DNA of 41,339 bases from Neptuniibacter sp. (GTDB lineage Bacteria; Pseudomonadota; Gammaproteobacteria; Pseudomonadales; Balneatricaceae): contig NZ_JAAEQH010000350.1 in assembly GCF_024231755.1 (NCBI RefSeq), forward strand, positions 1 to 41,339. Reading direction: 5' to 3'. Of this stretch, positions 33,520 through 41,339 are shown in pieces (position 1 is the first letter of the stretch; the number at the start of each line of letters is the position of its first letter). The notes beneath the pieces are model-generated. The model had not been told where the DNA came from. It saw only the letters and a list, made by a program, of their open reading frames with translations, and did no database searches. Position numbers and translations under genes: made by a program.

Positions 33520-35670
33520 ATGTTCAAAAACCTATTTTTTCAAGCCAAAGCACTACCAGAACTGTCATCGCAACTGGATGCAGAAATCCCACGCTACCCG
33601 CCATTCCTGAAGGGGTTGCCAGCTGCGTCCCCCGAGGATTTGCAGTCCACACAAGACGAGCTAATTGCCAAACTGCGCCAGGTACTTGGCTTTAATCAGC
33701 GTGATTTTCAACGGTTGATTCAGCCCTGTATTGACCATCTGGCTGCTTACGTTCACTTGTTGCCAGCTTCTGAGCATCATCATCACAGTGGTGCTGGTGG
33801 TTTATTACGTCATTCGTTGGAAGTTGCTTTCTGGGCGGCACAAGCAGCTGAAGGGATCATCTTTGTTGCCAGTGGCACCCCGGTTGAGAAAAAAGAGCTG
33901 GAACCAAGGTGGCGTGTTGCCGCGGCATTAGGCGGTTTGTTCCATGATATTGGTAAGCCTGTTTCAGACCTGTCCATCACGGACGAAGATGGACGCTATC
34001 AGTGGAACCCTTTTTTAGAAACATTATCCCAGTGGACCACAAATAACAGTATTGAACGCTATTTCATTCGCTGGCGCGATGGACGGTGCAAGCGACACGA
34101 GCAATTTTCAATTCTGGTGTTAAACCGGGTGATGACACCTGAGTTGCTCGCCTGGTTAACTCAACCTGGCCCTGAAATTTTGCAAGCCATGCTGGAAGCA
34201 ATTGGCAATACCGATCCCGAGCATGTCCTGTCTAAACTGGTCATTGAAGCTGACCAAACCAGTGTCCAGCGAGATCTGAAAGCTCAACGAATTTCCGTTG
34301 ACGACAATGCCCTTGGAGTCCCAGTCGAACGCTATCTACTTGATGCCATGAGGCGATTGCTTGCCAGTTCCCAGTGGTTAGTTAATCAGCGAGATGCCAG
34401 AGTCTGGGTACGAAAATCGAATCAATCAACCAATCTTTACCTGGTCTGGAAAAGTGCAGCTAAGGACATCATTGAGCTATTGGCCAAAGACAAGATACCA
34501 GGCATACCAAGAGATCCCGATACCCTTGCGGACATCCTCATTGAGCGAGGATTGGCCACGAAATCCGCCTCAAATGAGCGATATGAAAGCTTTGCCCCTC
34601 AAGTGCTGATCAAAGACGGCAAGCCAATCTGGCTACCCATGCTGCATATATCTGAGGCCGATTTATTGTTCAGCTCGAATGTACCAAGTGGTGTGACACT
34701 GTTTTACAAATCTGAGTGGGAAGCAACACAGCAAACACGAGCAGAGCCACAGAGTCGCTCCAGTGAGCAGCCAGGCTTGCCTGAAGCGTCATCATCAATC
34801 GAACTCAGTAATTCGGCTGAGTCGCCATCGTCAAAATCGTCCGACCAAGATGATGAACTTCGTCATGCCAGTGATGTTAATCACCTTCAGGCAAATGAAA
34901 ATGCTCCAGGTGATGAATGTGAAAAGCCTAACAACTCATATGATGGCGCTATCTCAAATAACGTAAACCAGCACGATGCAGAAGCATTGAATCTGCCTGA
35001 ATCTTTGGCATGGCTCCCAGAGGCCAGTAGTGCGTTGGTTATGGTTGATGAACAGATACTGATCCGCTATCCCGATGCCGTAAGACCTTGGTGTGCCCCC
35101 CGAAAACTACTTGCTGAACTCAGTCGATTAGATTGGCTTGAACTAGATCCGGCAAACCCGACACGTAAGGCCAGAACGGTGACTACGAATGATGGCGTTC
35201 AGGAGCAAGGGTTGCTGCTAAAAGTGTCAGTTTCGAAAGGGCTAACTGCACTGATAGACCTCTCCAAACAAGACGAAGAACCGGCGGCAGCAATTCAGAA
35301 CGAAGAGGCTTCACAGCGTCCTAGTCGAACTGAGACAGCCAATGCCCAAGCAAAAGAGCCCGCCACAAGAGCGGAACGTAAGCAAAAGCCGATTGCGGCC
35401 AATGCGAACTCAAGTACAGACCCCAAACACGCGCAGCGGCAACAGATGGTTAATTTTGTGAAAGATTTGCCCATCTTACTGACCGATGGCGATTACCCAG
35501 ACGTGGATCATAGTGCCGATGGTATTCGCGTCACGATTCAAACCTTACGCCAAGTCGCCAATGAGCATGGCATTCCAGCCGGACAGCTGCTTCGGGGGAT
35601 CTCGGCCAGTGACCAATGCCAGTTTGATGAGGGGGAAACGGTTCTGTTTACCGCTCACGCTAAACGTTAA
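33520..35670 (+). CDS. traI: Conjugative relaxase TraI (MobH family)
   Basis: This is the 716-residue relaxase of the SXT/R391/IncA-C group. The N-terminal TraI_2 domain has the histidine cluster HHHHSGAGGLLRHS (from 86) and an HD pair (LFHDIGKP, His142-Asp143), the features of the MobH class. The middle region has few recognisable motifs; about 400-490 and 590-640 are low-complexity linkers rich in Ser, Glu and Gln. It nicks oriT (not in this window) and leads the strand into the recipient. It is followed by traD after 48 bp. The length matches SXT TraI. Confidence 0.95.
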   Translation: MFKNLFFQAKALPELSSQLDAEIPRYPPFLKGLPAASPEDLQSTQDELIAKLRQVLGFNQRDFQRLIQPCIDHLAAYVHLLPASEHHHHSGAGGLLRHSLEVAFWAAQAAEGIIFVASGTPVEKKELEPRWRVAAALGGLFHDIGKPVSDLSITDEDGRYQWNPFLETLSQWTTNNSIERYFIRWRDGRCKRHEQFSILVLNRVMTPELLAWLTQPGPEILQAMLEAIGNTDPEHVLSKLVIEADQTSVQRDLKAQRISVDDNALGVPVERYLLDAMRRLLASSQWLVNQRDARVWVRKSNQSTNLYLVWKSAAKDIIELLAKDKIPGIPRDPDTLADILIERGLATKSASNERYESFAPQVLIKDGKPIWLPMLHISEADLLFSSNVPSGVTLFYKSEWEATQQTRAEPQSRSSEQPGLPEASSSIELSNSAESPSSKSSDQDDELRHASDVNHLQANENAPGDECEKPNNSYDGAISNNVNQHDAEALNLPESLAWLPEASSALVMVDEQILIRYPDAVRPWCAPRKLLAELSRLDWLELDPANPTRKARTVTTNDGVQEQGLLLKVSVSKGLTALIDLSKQDEEPAAAIQNEEASQRPSRTETANAQAKEPATRAERKQKPIAANANSSTDPKHAQRQQMVNFVKDLPILLTDGDYPDVDHSADGIRVTIQTLRQVANEHGIPAGQLLRGISASDQCQFDEGETVLFTAHAKR

Positions 35671-35718
35671 TCCATTTGAAGTTAAGCGGATTGTAAACGG
35701 TTATTTTGCGGAGCATGA

Positions 35719-37539
35719 ATGAAAGAAAACGCATACGAGATGCCCTGGCGCACGAACTATGAAGCCATGGCAGCAGCAGGTTGGCTGGTTGGGGCAACTG
35801 GGGCAATTGCCGCAGAAATGCTGACAGAGTTACCACCTGAGCCATTTTGGTGGATGACAGGGATTTCCTCGGGCATGGCGTTGTATCGCCTTCCTGAGGC
35901 TTACCGTCTTTATAAATTACAGAAGGGGCTAAAAGGCAAACCATTGGCATTTATGGAGCTGTCGCATTTGCAAAAGGTGATGGCAAAACATCCTGATGAA
36001 TTGTGGTTAGGGTATGGCTTTGAGTGGGATCAACGTCATGCCCAACGCGCTTATGAAATCCTAAAGCGGGATAAGCAAACCTTGCTTAACCAAGGTCACG
36101 GCAAGCAAATGGGTTCAACCTGGATTCATGGTGTTGAGCCCAAAGAAGAAGATGTGTACCAGCCAGTTGGTCACACTGAGGGGCATACCTTAATAGTTGG
36201 TACGACCGGTGCCGGAAAAACCCGATGCTTTGATGCGATGATCACTCAGGCCATTTTGCGTAATGAAGCCGTGATTATTATTGATCCTAAGGGAGACAAG
36301 GAACTTAAGGATAATGCGCAACGAGCCTGTATTGCCGCCGGTAGTCCTGAGCGCTTTGTGTATTTTCATCCGGGGTTTCCAGAGCATTCAGTACGACTTA
36401 ATCCCCTGAGGAACTTTAACCGGGGTACTGAAATCGCCAGCCGAATTGCGGCACTAATCCCATCCGAAACCGGTGCTGATCCATTTAAAGCCTTTGGCCA
36501 AATGGCACTGAATAACATCGTGCAAGGTCTGTTGATTACGTCACAACGTCCTGATCTGAAAACACTGAGACGATTCTTGGAAGGTGGCCCAGAAGGCTTG
36601 GTAGTAAAAGCCGTCACAGCCTGGGGGGAGCAGGTGTATCCGAACTTTAGTGTGGAGATCAAGCGCTTTACCGAAAAGGCCAATACCTTGGCTAAACAAG
36701 CCATGGCGATGCTACTTTTTTACTACGAACGCATTCAGCCCGTTGCCGCCAATACTGATTTAGAGGGGCTATTGAGTATGTTTGAACATGATAGAACCCA
36801 CTATTCCAAGATGGTGGCCTCACTGATGCCGGTACTCAATATGCTCACATCAAGTGAACTAGGCCCATTGCTATCACCGATTGCAAACGATGTGGATGAC
36901 AGCCGGTTAATTACGGATTCTGGCCGTATTATCAACAATGCCCAAGTGGCCTATATCGGCTTGGATTCATTGACCGACGCCATGGTTGGCAGCGCCATTG
37001 GTTCGTTGCTTTTATCCGATCTCACCGCCGTGGCCGGTGACCGCTATAACTATGGTGTTGAAAATCGTCCCGTAAATATCTTCATCGATGAGGCTGCTGA
37101 AGTCGTCAACGATCCCTTCATTCAACTGCTCAACAAAGGCCGTGGCGCAAAAATGCGTTGTGTAATTGCTACTCAGACCTTTGCTGACTTTGCAGCTCGT
37201 ACAGGCAGTGAAGCTAAGGCTCGCCAGGTGTTAGGTAACATCAACAACCTGATAGCCCTTCGGGTGATGGACGCCGAAACGCAGCAGTACATAACTGACA
37301 ATCTGCCTAAGACTCGGTTGCAGTACATCATGCAAACTCAAGGTATGTCGTCCAACTCGGACAGCCCCGCGTTATTTACCGGCAATCATGGCGAACGCTT
37401 GATGGAGGAAGAAGGCGATATGTTTCCACCGCAGTTATTAGGCCAGCTACCTAACCTGGAGTACATCGCCAAGCTTTCAGGCGGCCGCGTGATCAAAGGT
37501 CGAATTCCTATTTTAACCAGCTCTACACAGGCAGCATAA
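35719..37539 (+). CDS. traD: Type IV coupling protein TraD
   Basis: This 606-residue inner-membrane ATPase has hydrophobic N-terminal segments (about 18-55), Walker A GTTGAGKT (161-168), Walker B IFIDEAAEV (Asp457, Glu458) and the conserved GRGAKMRCVIATQTFADF block. It links the TraI-DNA complex to the secretion channel and pumps DNA. The start is preceded by gcggag. Its stop overlaps the ribosome site of the next gene (taaggag). Confidence 0.96.
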   Translation: MKENAYEMPWRTNYEAMAAAGWLVGATGAIAAEMLTELPPEPFWWMTGISSGMALYRLPEAYRLYKLQKGLKGKPLAFMELSHLQKVMAKHPDELWLGYGFEWDQRHAQRAYEILKRDKQTLLNQGHGKQMGSTWIHGVEPKEEDVYQPVGHTEGHTLIVGTTGAGKTRCFDAMITQAILRNEAVIIIDPKGDKELKDNAQRACIAAGSPERFVYFHPGFPEHSVRLNPLRNFNRGTEIASRIAALIPSETGADPFKAFGQMALNNIVQGLLITSQRPDLKTLRRFLEGGPEGLVVKAVTAWGEQVYPNFSVEIKRFTEKANTLAKQAMAMLLFYYERIQPVAANTDLEGLLSMFEHDRTHYSKMVASLMPVLNMLTSSELGPLLSPIANDVDDSRLITDSGRIINNAQVAYIGLDSLTDAMVGSAIGSLLLSDLTAVAGDRYNYGVENRPVNIFIDEAAEVVNDPFIQLLNKGRGAKMRCVIATQTFADFAARTGSEAKARQVLGNINNLIALRVMDAETQQYITDNLPKTRLQYIMQTQGMSSNSDSPALFTGNHGERLMEEEGDMFPPQLLGQLPNLEYIAKLSGGRVIKGRIPILTSSTQAA

Positions 37540-37548
37540 GGAGTCTGT

Positions 37549-38109
37549 ATGCATCATTCTGTCTGTCTGAAAATGACAACACTTACCAGTAAAGAAATGC
37601 TCGCTCAGTGGCAGCAACATAACCCCCAGTTCAAGGAAACCTTAAGACTGCTTGAAACCGACTGGCCTCATGCTTTGGCCTCGGTGTATTGCTTGGCGGA
37701 CTATTTAACAGAGGCGCTCACGTTAGATGGCCATTCCATCTTTGATTTGTGTCTGTGTAATGGCTTGGGCAGTTATGACGAAGTCAGTTGTGATGATGAT
37801 AGTGTACGCCTTTGGCATTTCATTGAGGCACTGACCTGGACTGCCGCCAGTGCTTTAACAGGGATTCGCCTGCGTGATCCTGACCATTTCGAGTGGGCCG
37901 CTGTGGATGGTGTCTATTTCCACTCCTGGATTCGTAATCGTCCAAATCGGATAACGTATTTGGCAGAAGGACGCATCGAGGTGCGTTATGTCAGTGGTCA
38001 TACGACGACAAAGCGGCTTCAACAAGTGCTTAAAGCCCGGATTATGACGCCAACCGTTGCAGCCATGCTGGCGCGAGTTGAAGAGGATGTTTGGCATGAG
38101 CAAGCATAA
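37549..38109 (+). CDS. Conserved ICE protein between traD and traJ
   Basis: This 186-residue soluble protein of unknown function has no recognised domain (MTTLTSKEMLAQWQQHNPQFKETLRLLETDWPHALASVYCLADYLTEAL...). The start at 37549 has aaggag with 5-nt spacing; an internal Met at 37579 is less likely. An ORF of the same size occurs after traD in SXT/R391 and IncA/C elements (recalled). It overlaps traJ by 14 bp. Confidence 0.8.
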   Translation: MHHSVCLKMTTLTSKEMLAQWQQHNPQFKETLRLLETDWPHALASVYCLADYLTEALTLDGHSIFDLCLCNGLGSYDEVSCDDDSVRLWHFIEALTWTAASALTGIRLRDPDHFEWAAVDGVYFHSWIRNRPNRITYLAEGRIEVRYVSGHTTTKRLQQVLKARIMTPTVAAMLARVEEDVWHEQA

Positions 38110-38731
38110 GTCGGTTTGGCTGCTGTGTCTGGCACTGATGCTGGAGATTATTGCCATTGGCGTGTTAGTGCCCGGTGATTGGACTGGCCGGGTCATCAGT
38201 AAAGAGAAGCAGATGATCCAAAACCAATTGGGCGCACAAACAAGCTATTGGATTGGTCAAACTAGCCATCGCTGGTATCAATCATGGGTTGTGGATACGC
38301 AGATGGAGCAATCTGTGCGAGATTTTCTAATCCCCACTGAAGAGCAGCGACTGCGCTCTAAAGGGATGGAGAACATGGGAGGCTTTTGGTTTGTCTGGGT
38401 AGAAGACCGTATTCAGGCATTTTTTGATGTGTTGTACCAAGTGTTCACTCGATTTGCTTTACTGATGGTCTGGTTGCCCTTTGCGCTTATTCTCATGTTA
38501 CCGGCGTTGTGGGATGGCTTAATGACCTGGAAGATTAAGAAGACAACCTTTGATTTTTCGAGCCCTATCATTCACCGCTACAGCATGATTATCCTGGGTT
38601 CAGGCGTCATCTTGCTGTTTATGGGATTGTTCGCCCCGCTGGCTATTCCACCGGTGGTACTACCGTCGATGATCATCGGCTTGGCATTGATGGCAGGGTT
38701 GGCGTTAAGTCACTTGCAGAAGAAGATATGA
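38096..38731 (+). CDS. traJ: TraJ-like integral membrane protein (DUF4400)
   Basis: This 211-residue protein has an N-terminal membrane segment (about 6-24), a periplasmic section (KEKQMIQNQLGAQTSYWIGQ...) and two to three C-terminal membrane segments (about 125-145 and 170-208). The layout matches the DUF4400 membrane protein encoded between traD and traL in SXT/R391 ICEs. Start 38096 (MSKHKSVWLL) is chosen because an agagg site lies upstream and the membrane signal begins there. Its exact role in transfer is unclear. Confidence 0.82.
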   Translation: MSKHKSVWLLCLALMLEIIAIGVLVPGDWTGRVISKEKQMIQNQLGAQTSYWIGQTSHRWYQSWVVDTQMEQSVRDFLIPTEEQRLRSKGMENMGGFWFVWVEDRIQAFFDVLYQVFTRFALLMVWLPFALILMLPALWDGLMTWKIKKTTFDFSSPIIHRYSMIILGSGVILLFMGLFAPLAIPPVVLPSMIIGLALMAGLALSHLQKKI

Positions 38732-38748
38732 GGCCAGTTGGGCCTCAT
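38728..38748. terminator. Hairpin between convergent traJ and the hotspot gene
   Basis: ATGAGGCC (38728-38735) and GGCCTCAT (38741-38748) form a perfect 8-bp stem with a 5-nt loop that starts at the traJ stop codon. No T run follows. Its position between two converging genes suggests a shared terminator. Confidence 0.55.
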
Positions 38749-38757
38749 CTTGTAGAG

Positions 38758-39345
38758 CTAAAACCTTACGCCTACGGTATTGCCGTTCTCGTCTTCAGCA
38801 GGCAAATGGTAAGTATCAATAAGGTGGCCTTGAAGCCAAATATATTGAGGCATCCAAAACGAGTACTGTCGTATAAGAGCCAATACTTCTTTTAACGGTT
38901 TGTTTGCATGAGGCTCGGCAATACGAAAGTACATGAATGAGCAATAATCTCGAAAATACTCATGAAGCTCTGAATCCGATAGCGTTTCTTTTAGCGGCCT
39001 GTTTTGTTCGTCGTCCTCATCAGGGGAATTGGCATAAATTTCAAATAGCTGCTTTTCAGTGAGCATCTCCAAGAAGTGGTCTTCAATTAAAACCCCATCA
39101 CTGGTATCGACGTCCATACCATCTTTGACATCAAAAGCCATGACACATCCAGAAGATAACGCCACTTCTGATGGTTTCAGTAAGTCATTAGCTAGCACAA
39201 CTTGATGCCAATGATTAAAACCAGCAGATACTGCAACTTCATCGAGTGCTTGAGTGTGTGGAATGGATTTTTCACGTTTAAGCTTTCGTGCTTTTTGCTT
39301 TAAACGTTCAACCGAGGCAGAGGAAATGATTTTAGTAATTTGCAT
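38758..39345 (-). CDS. Hypothetical hotspot-1 cargo protein
   Basis: This 195-residue acidic protein begins with a basic helical domain (MQITKIISSASVERLKQKARKLKREKS...ALDEVAVSAGFNHWHQVV). I have seen this domain at the N-terminus of many unrelated plasmid and ICE accessory proteins. The rest (about 50-195) is acidic with several Trp/Tyr near the end and is not recognised. Start 39345 has taggag upstream; an earlier in-frame Met at 39378 lacks one. It is the only gene here on the minus strand inside the transfer block, in the traJ-traL gap that serves as ICE hotspot 1, so it is cargo rather than a transfer gene. Confidence 0.7.
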   Translation of the reverse strand: MQITKIISSASVERLKQKARKLKREKSIPHTQALDEVAVSAGFNHWHQVVLANDLLKPSEVALSSGCVMAFDVKDGMDVDTSDGVLIEDHFLEMLTEKQLFEIYANSPDEDDEQNRPLKETLSDSELHEYFRDYCSFMYFRIAEPHANKPLKEVLALIRQYSFWMPQYIWLQGHLIDTYHLPAEDENGNTVGVRF

Positions 39346-39633
39346 TGAGTTTCTCCTATTAGCGAATACGGTGCCCACTGCCGAGGTCGCAGAAAAAACC
39401 TAAGCAAAAAATAAATTTGATATGCATGTCGTCCCGTCCGGGTTTGCTAAAGTGGGCAGCTGGTCTCGACACGACCAATAACCCCATCATATCAACCGCA
39501 TCAAAAAGATCAATTGTTAGTATTGTCTGAGTAGAACCCTCAAAACCTTCAAGAATTCGGCATCTAGCTGACCACTGAAGCTGCCAATCCCGAGGCATCC
39601 TTCACTTCTCAATTCAAACAACGAGGAGTGACT
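39346..39633. other. Spacer between the hotspot-1 gene and traL
   Basis: A 288-bp stretch with no convincing gene; a 79-codon minus-strand frame has no supporting signals. It should hold the promoter of the hotspot gene and possibly one for traL. Only the traL ribosome site (acgaggag, 39621-39628) is clearly visible. Confidence 0.5.
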
Positions 39634-39915
39634 ATGGAACCTGTGAGTATTCCGTCCTATATCGATGATCCGCCGCACTTCCTGCTTTGGAGTGCCGATG
39701 AGATGGCTCCCATTCTGTTGGGGCTAGTGATCGGCATTTTTACCGGTAATGCCTTGGTTTTATGCCTGTTGGGGTTGGTGACAACCAAACTCTATCGGCG
39801 TTTTCGTGATGGTCGCCCAGATGGTTTTATTCTTCACGCCATCTACTGGGCCGGACTGTTGCCAACCAAAGCCAAGACGATCCCTAACCCATTTATCAGG
39901 AGCTATCTGCCGTGA
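39634..39915 (+). CDS. traL: Type IV secretion protein TraL
   Basis: This 93-residue small inner-membrane protein is the VirB3-like part of F-type secretion systems. It has a conserved N-terminus (SIPSYIDDPPHFLLWSADE) and two close membrane segments (about 25-60). The start at 39634 has gaggag 5 nt before it. Its stop overlaps the GTG start of traE. Confidence 0.93.
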   Translation: MEPVSIPSYIDDPPHFLLWSADEMAPILLGLVIGIFTGNALVLCLLGLVTTKLYRRFRDGRPDGFILHAIYWAGLLPTKAKTIPNPFIRSYLP

Positions 39916-40538
39916 AGTTCGACGTGTTTTTAAAATCATGGCAAGGCACGCAATTAGAGAACCGATGGCAACGGTTCCTGATTGCGGTGCTGGTGCTATC
40001 TAACTTGCTGCTTGCGGTAGCGGCATTTTCTCGCAATACCGTGGTAGCTATTCAACCACCAACCTTGTCTGAAACGGCTGAAGTGTCACGAAACCAAGCC
40101 ACTCAACCTTACCTTGAATCCTGGGGACTCTACCTGGCTGAGCTTATGGGCAACGTGACGCCGGGTAATGTGTCTTTCATCCGGGTTGCCATTGAGCCGC
40201 TGCTTTCACCTGCGGTGTACCAGCAAGTGGTCGATGCACTGGAGATTCAGGCAAGACAAATCCGCGAAGACAGGGTCACGCTCAAATTCCAACCCAGACA
40301 AGTGGAGTATGAGTATGAAACCGGCCATGTCTTTGTGACCGGTTATTCCTTGGTCTCTGGACCATCTGGAGATGAACAGCGCCAAACTCGCACCTATGAG
40401 TTTGATATCGATATTGAGCAATACCGTCCAAAGCTCAGTTGGATGGATACGTATGAGGGGCAAGCTAGAACGAAGCGAGTTCGTGAAAAGTTGACCCAAG
40501 AGCAAAACCGGAGGGTGAATGATGCGAACCAAAATTAG
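39912..40538 (+). CDS. traE: Type IV secretion protein TraE
   Basis: This 208-residue protein has a single N-terminal membrane helix (about 22-42) and a periplasmic domain, the layout of F-type TraE. It is part of the mating-pair channel in the inner membrane. The start is GTG at 39912, overlapping the traL stop. Its last codons overlap the start of traK. Confidence 0.93.
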   Translation: MKFDVFLKSWQGTQLENRWQRFLIAVLVLSNLLLAVAAFSRNTVVAIQPPTLSETAEVSRNQATQPYLESWGLYLAELMGNVTPGNVSFIRVAIEPLLSPAVYQQVVDALEIQARQIREDRVTLKFQPRQVEYEYETGHVFVTGYSLVSGPSGDEQRQTRTYEFDIDIEQYRPKLSWMDTYEGQARTKRVREKLTQEQNRRVNDANQN

Positions 40539-41339
40539 TCGATGGATAACACCAAGCTTAATCGCAATGAGCTTGAGTGGCGTCCTGTTATCTCAAGCGT
40601 CGTATGCAGACGTGGAATTGCCGATTGTGCCAGCCAGTGTGATGAAGCAGTCTGCTACTGCAAATCCACCGGTTCAAACCAATACGGTTTCAACGGATGT
40701 GCCAACAATGCTACTGATGACACCGGGGGTTAATGAACTGATCCCTGTAGCTCTTGGTCATCTGAATCGGATTGTGACGCCGTTTGAATCGCCTCAGGTG
40801 AGAACAACCAGTGATGCTCAGACGCAAATCAAGGGGAATGTTGTATATGTGGCCACGGACAACGAATCACCGGTTTCACTTTACATCACTCCGCCTGGTC
40901 AGGAAGCGCCCGCATTATCAGTCACCTTAGTACCTCGTCGTATTCCACCGCGTGAAATCACCTTAGCTATTGATGGTCAGCAGTGGCCTATTAAGGGCGT
41001 CGTGAACCGAAAAGCCGCCACTTGGGAAACGGCTCAACCATACGTCGATAGCTTACGTGACTTACTCAGAAGCCTTGCAGTAAATGAGTTACCACAAGGC
41101 TATGACATCCGTTTAGCTGACCAAACTGACACAAGCCCGAAATGTTTTCAGCCGGGCTTAAAGTTTGGTTTTAAGCATGGGCAAATTGTGACGGGACATT
41201 ACTTCACAGTCTATGTAGGACTGGTTGAAAGCTTTGCCGATGAGCCGATAGAAGCCAGTGAAATAGCCTGTCATGCACCAGATATAGTGGCAAGCGCTTA
41301 CTGGCCTCGCAATATCTTGTTGCCGGGTGAAAAGACTGA
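40522..41339 (+). CDS. traK: Type IV secretion protein TraK (cut at window end)
   Basis: The frame is open to the window end: 272 codons plus two bases, out of about 300 expected. The signal peptide is MRTKISRWITPSLIAMSL...QASYA with likely cleavage before DVELP. The mature part is the VirB9/secretin-like outer-membrane-complex protein that works with TraB and TraV. Two ATG codons stand side by side (40519 and 40522); the second has the better distance from ggaggg. It overlaps the traE end by 17 bp. Confidence 0.9.
   Translation, partial: MRTKISRWITPSLIAMSLSGVLLSQASYADVELPIVPASVMKQSATANPPVQTNTVSTDVPTMLLMTPGVNELIPVALGHLNRIVTPFESPQVRTTSDAQTQIKGNVVYVATDNESPVSLYITPPGQEAPALSVTLVPRRIPPREITLAIDGQQWPIKGVVNRKAATWETAQPYVDSLRDLLRSLAVNELPQGYDIRLADQTDTSPKCFQPGLKFGFKHGQIVTGHYFTVYVGLVESFADEPIEASEIACHAPDIVASAYWPRNILLPGEKT

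Noticed and set aside
1..41339. CRISPR arrays, tRNA or rRNA genes
   Set aside because: No regularly spaced repeats and no tRNA or rRNA signatures were seen on either strand.

Overview
The window is the variable left/centre part of an SXT/R391-family integrative and conjugative element (ICE). The right end (33520-41339) carries the conjugation block traI-traD-(186-aa ORF)-traJ-traL-traE-traK in the order known for SXT/R391 and IncA/C elements. Typical hosts are Vibrio, Proteus, Providencia, Morganella and other Enterobacterales. An ERIC-type repeat inside the window, and gol/ges-like metal genes whose closest recalled relatives are in Salmonella, fit an enterobacterial host, but the sequence does not fix the species.

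Region 1 (1-16057) is a metal-resistance island. It holds the 3' end of a Cu/Au P-type ATPase, a golS-like MerR regulator broken by an amber codon, a divergent cadR/pbrR regulator and P-type ATPase pair, a MarA-sized AraC protein with a CsoR-like protein, a cysteine-poor LpxC paralogue, and an intact second GolS/CueR-type regulator. These are followed by a 1146-residue fusion of a molybdopterin oxidoreductase with an NAD(P)H-flavin/2Fe-2S reductase, a GesAB/MexEF-like RND pump and a GolB-like metallochaperone. Five promoters have a TTGACC -35 box and exactly 19 bp before the -10, the hallmark of MerR-family control. Two (ATPase and lpxC) share an ACCCTR/YAGGGT dyad and look like one Pb/Cd/Zn regulon. 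Three (second golS plus Mo fusion, gesAB, golB) have ACCTT-type CueR/GolS boxes. An IS630-type element sits just downstream of the gesAB promoter and separates it from the pump genes.

Region 2 (16065-19852) is a mobile scrap zone. It has a decayed IS5-family element inside a tiny ORF, a nickel/cobalt-type efflux pair (CsoR/RcnR-family regulator plus NreB-like MFS pump) with a C7G6 palindromic operator, and the 3' stump of a P4-type integrase.

Region 3 (19853-33402) starts with about 600 bp of palindrome-rich non-coding DNA, then a DEDDh exonuclease, an ERIC repeat and a small unknown gene. It then becomes a defence island just upstream of traI, corresponding to ICE hotspot 5 (inferred): a WYL regulator, a complete type I restriction-modification system with a PrrC anticodon nuclease between hsdS and hsdR, and a Sir2-HerA pair. 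The three systems give layered phage defence: DNA restriction, tRNA cleavage if restriction is inhibited, and NAD+ depletion.

Region 4 (33520-41339) is the transfer block: MobH relaxase TraI, coupling protein TraD, TraJ-like membrane protein, then a hotspot-1 cargo gene on the minus strand, and the first type IV secretion genes traL, traE and a 3'-truncated traK. No tRNA, rRNA or CRISPR array was seen.
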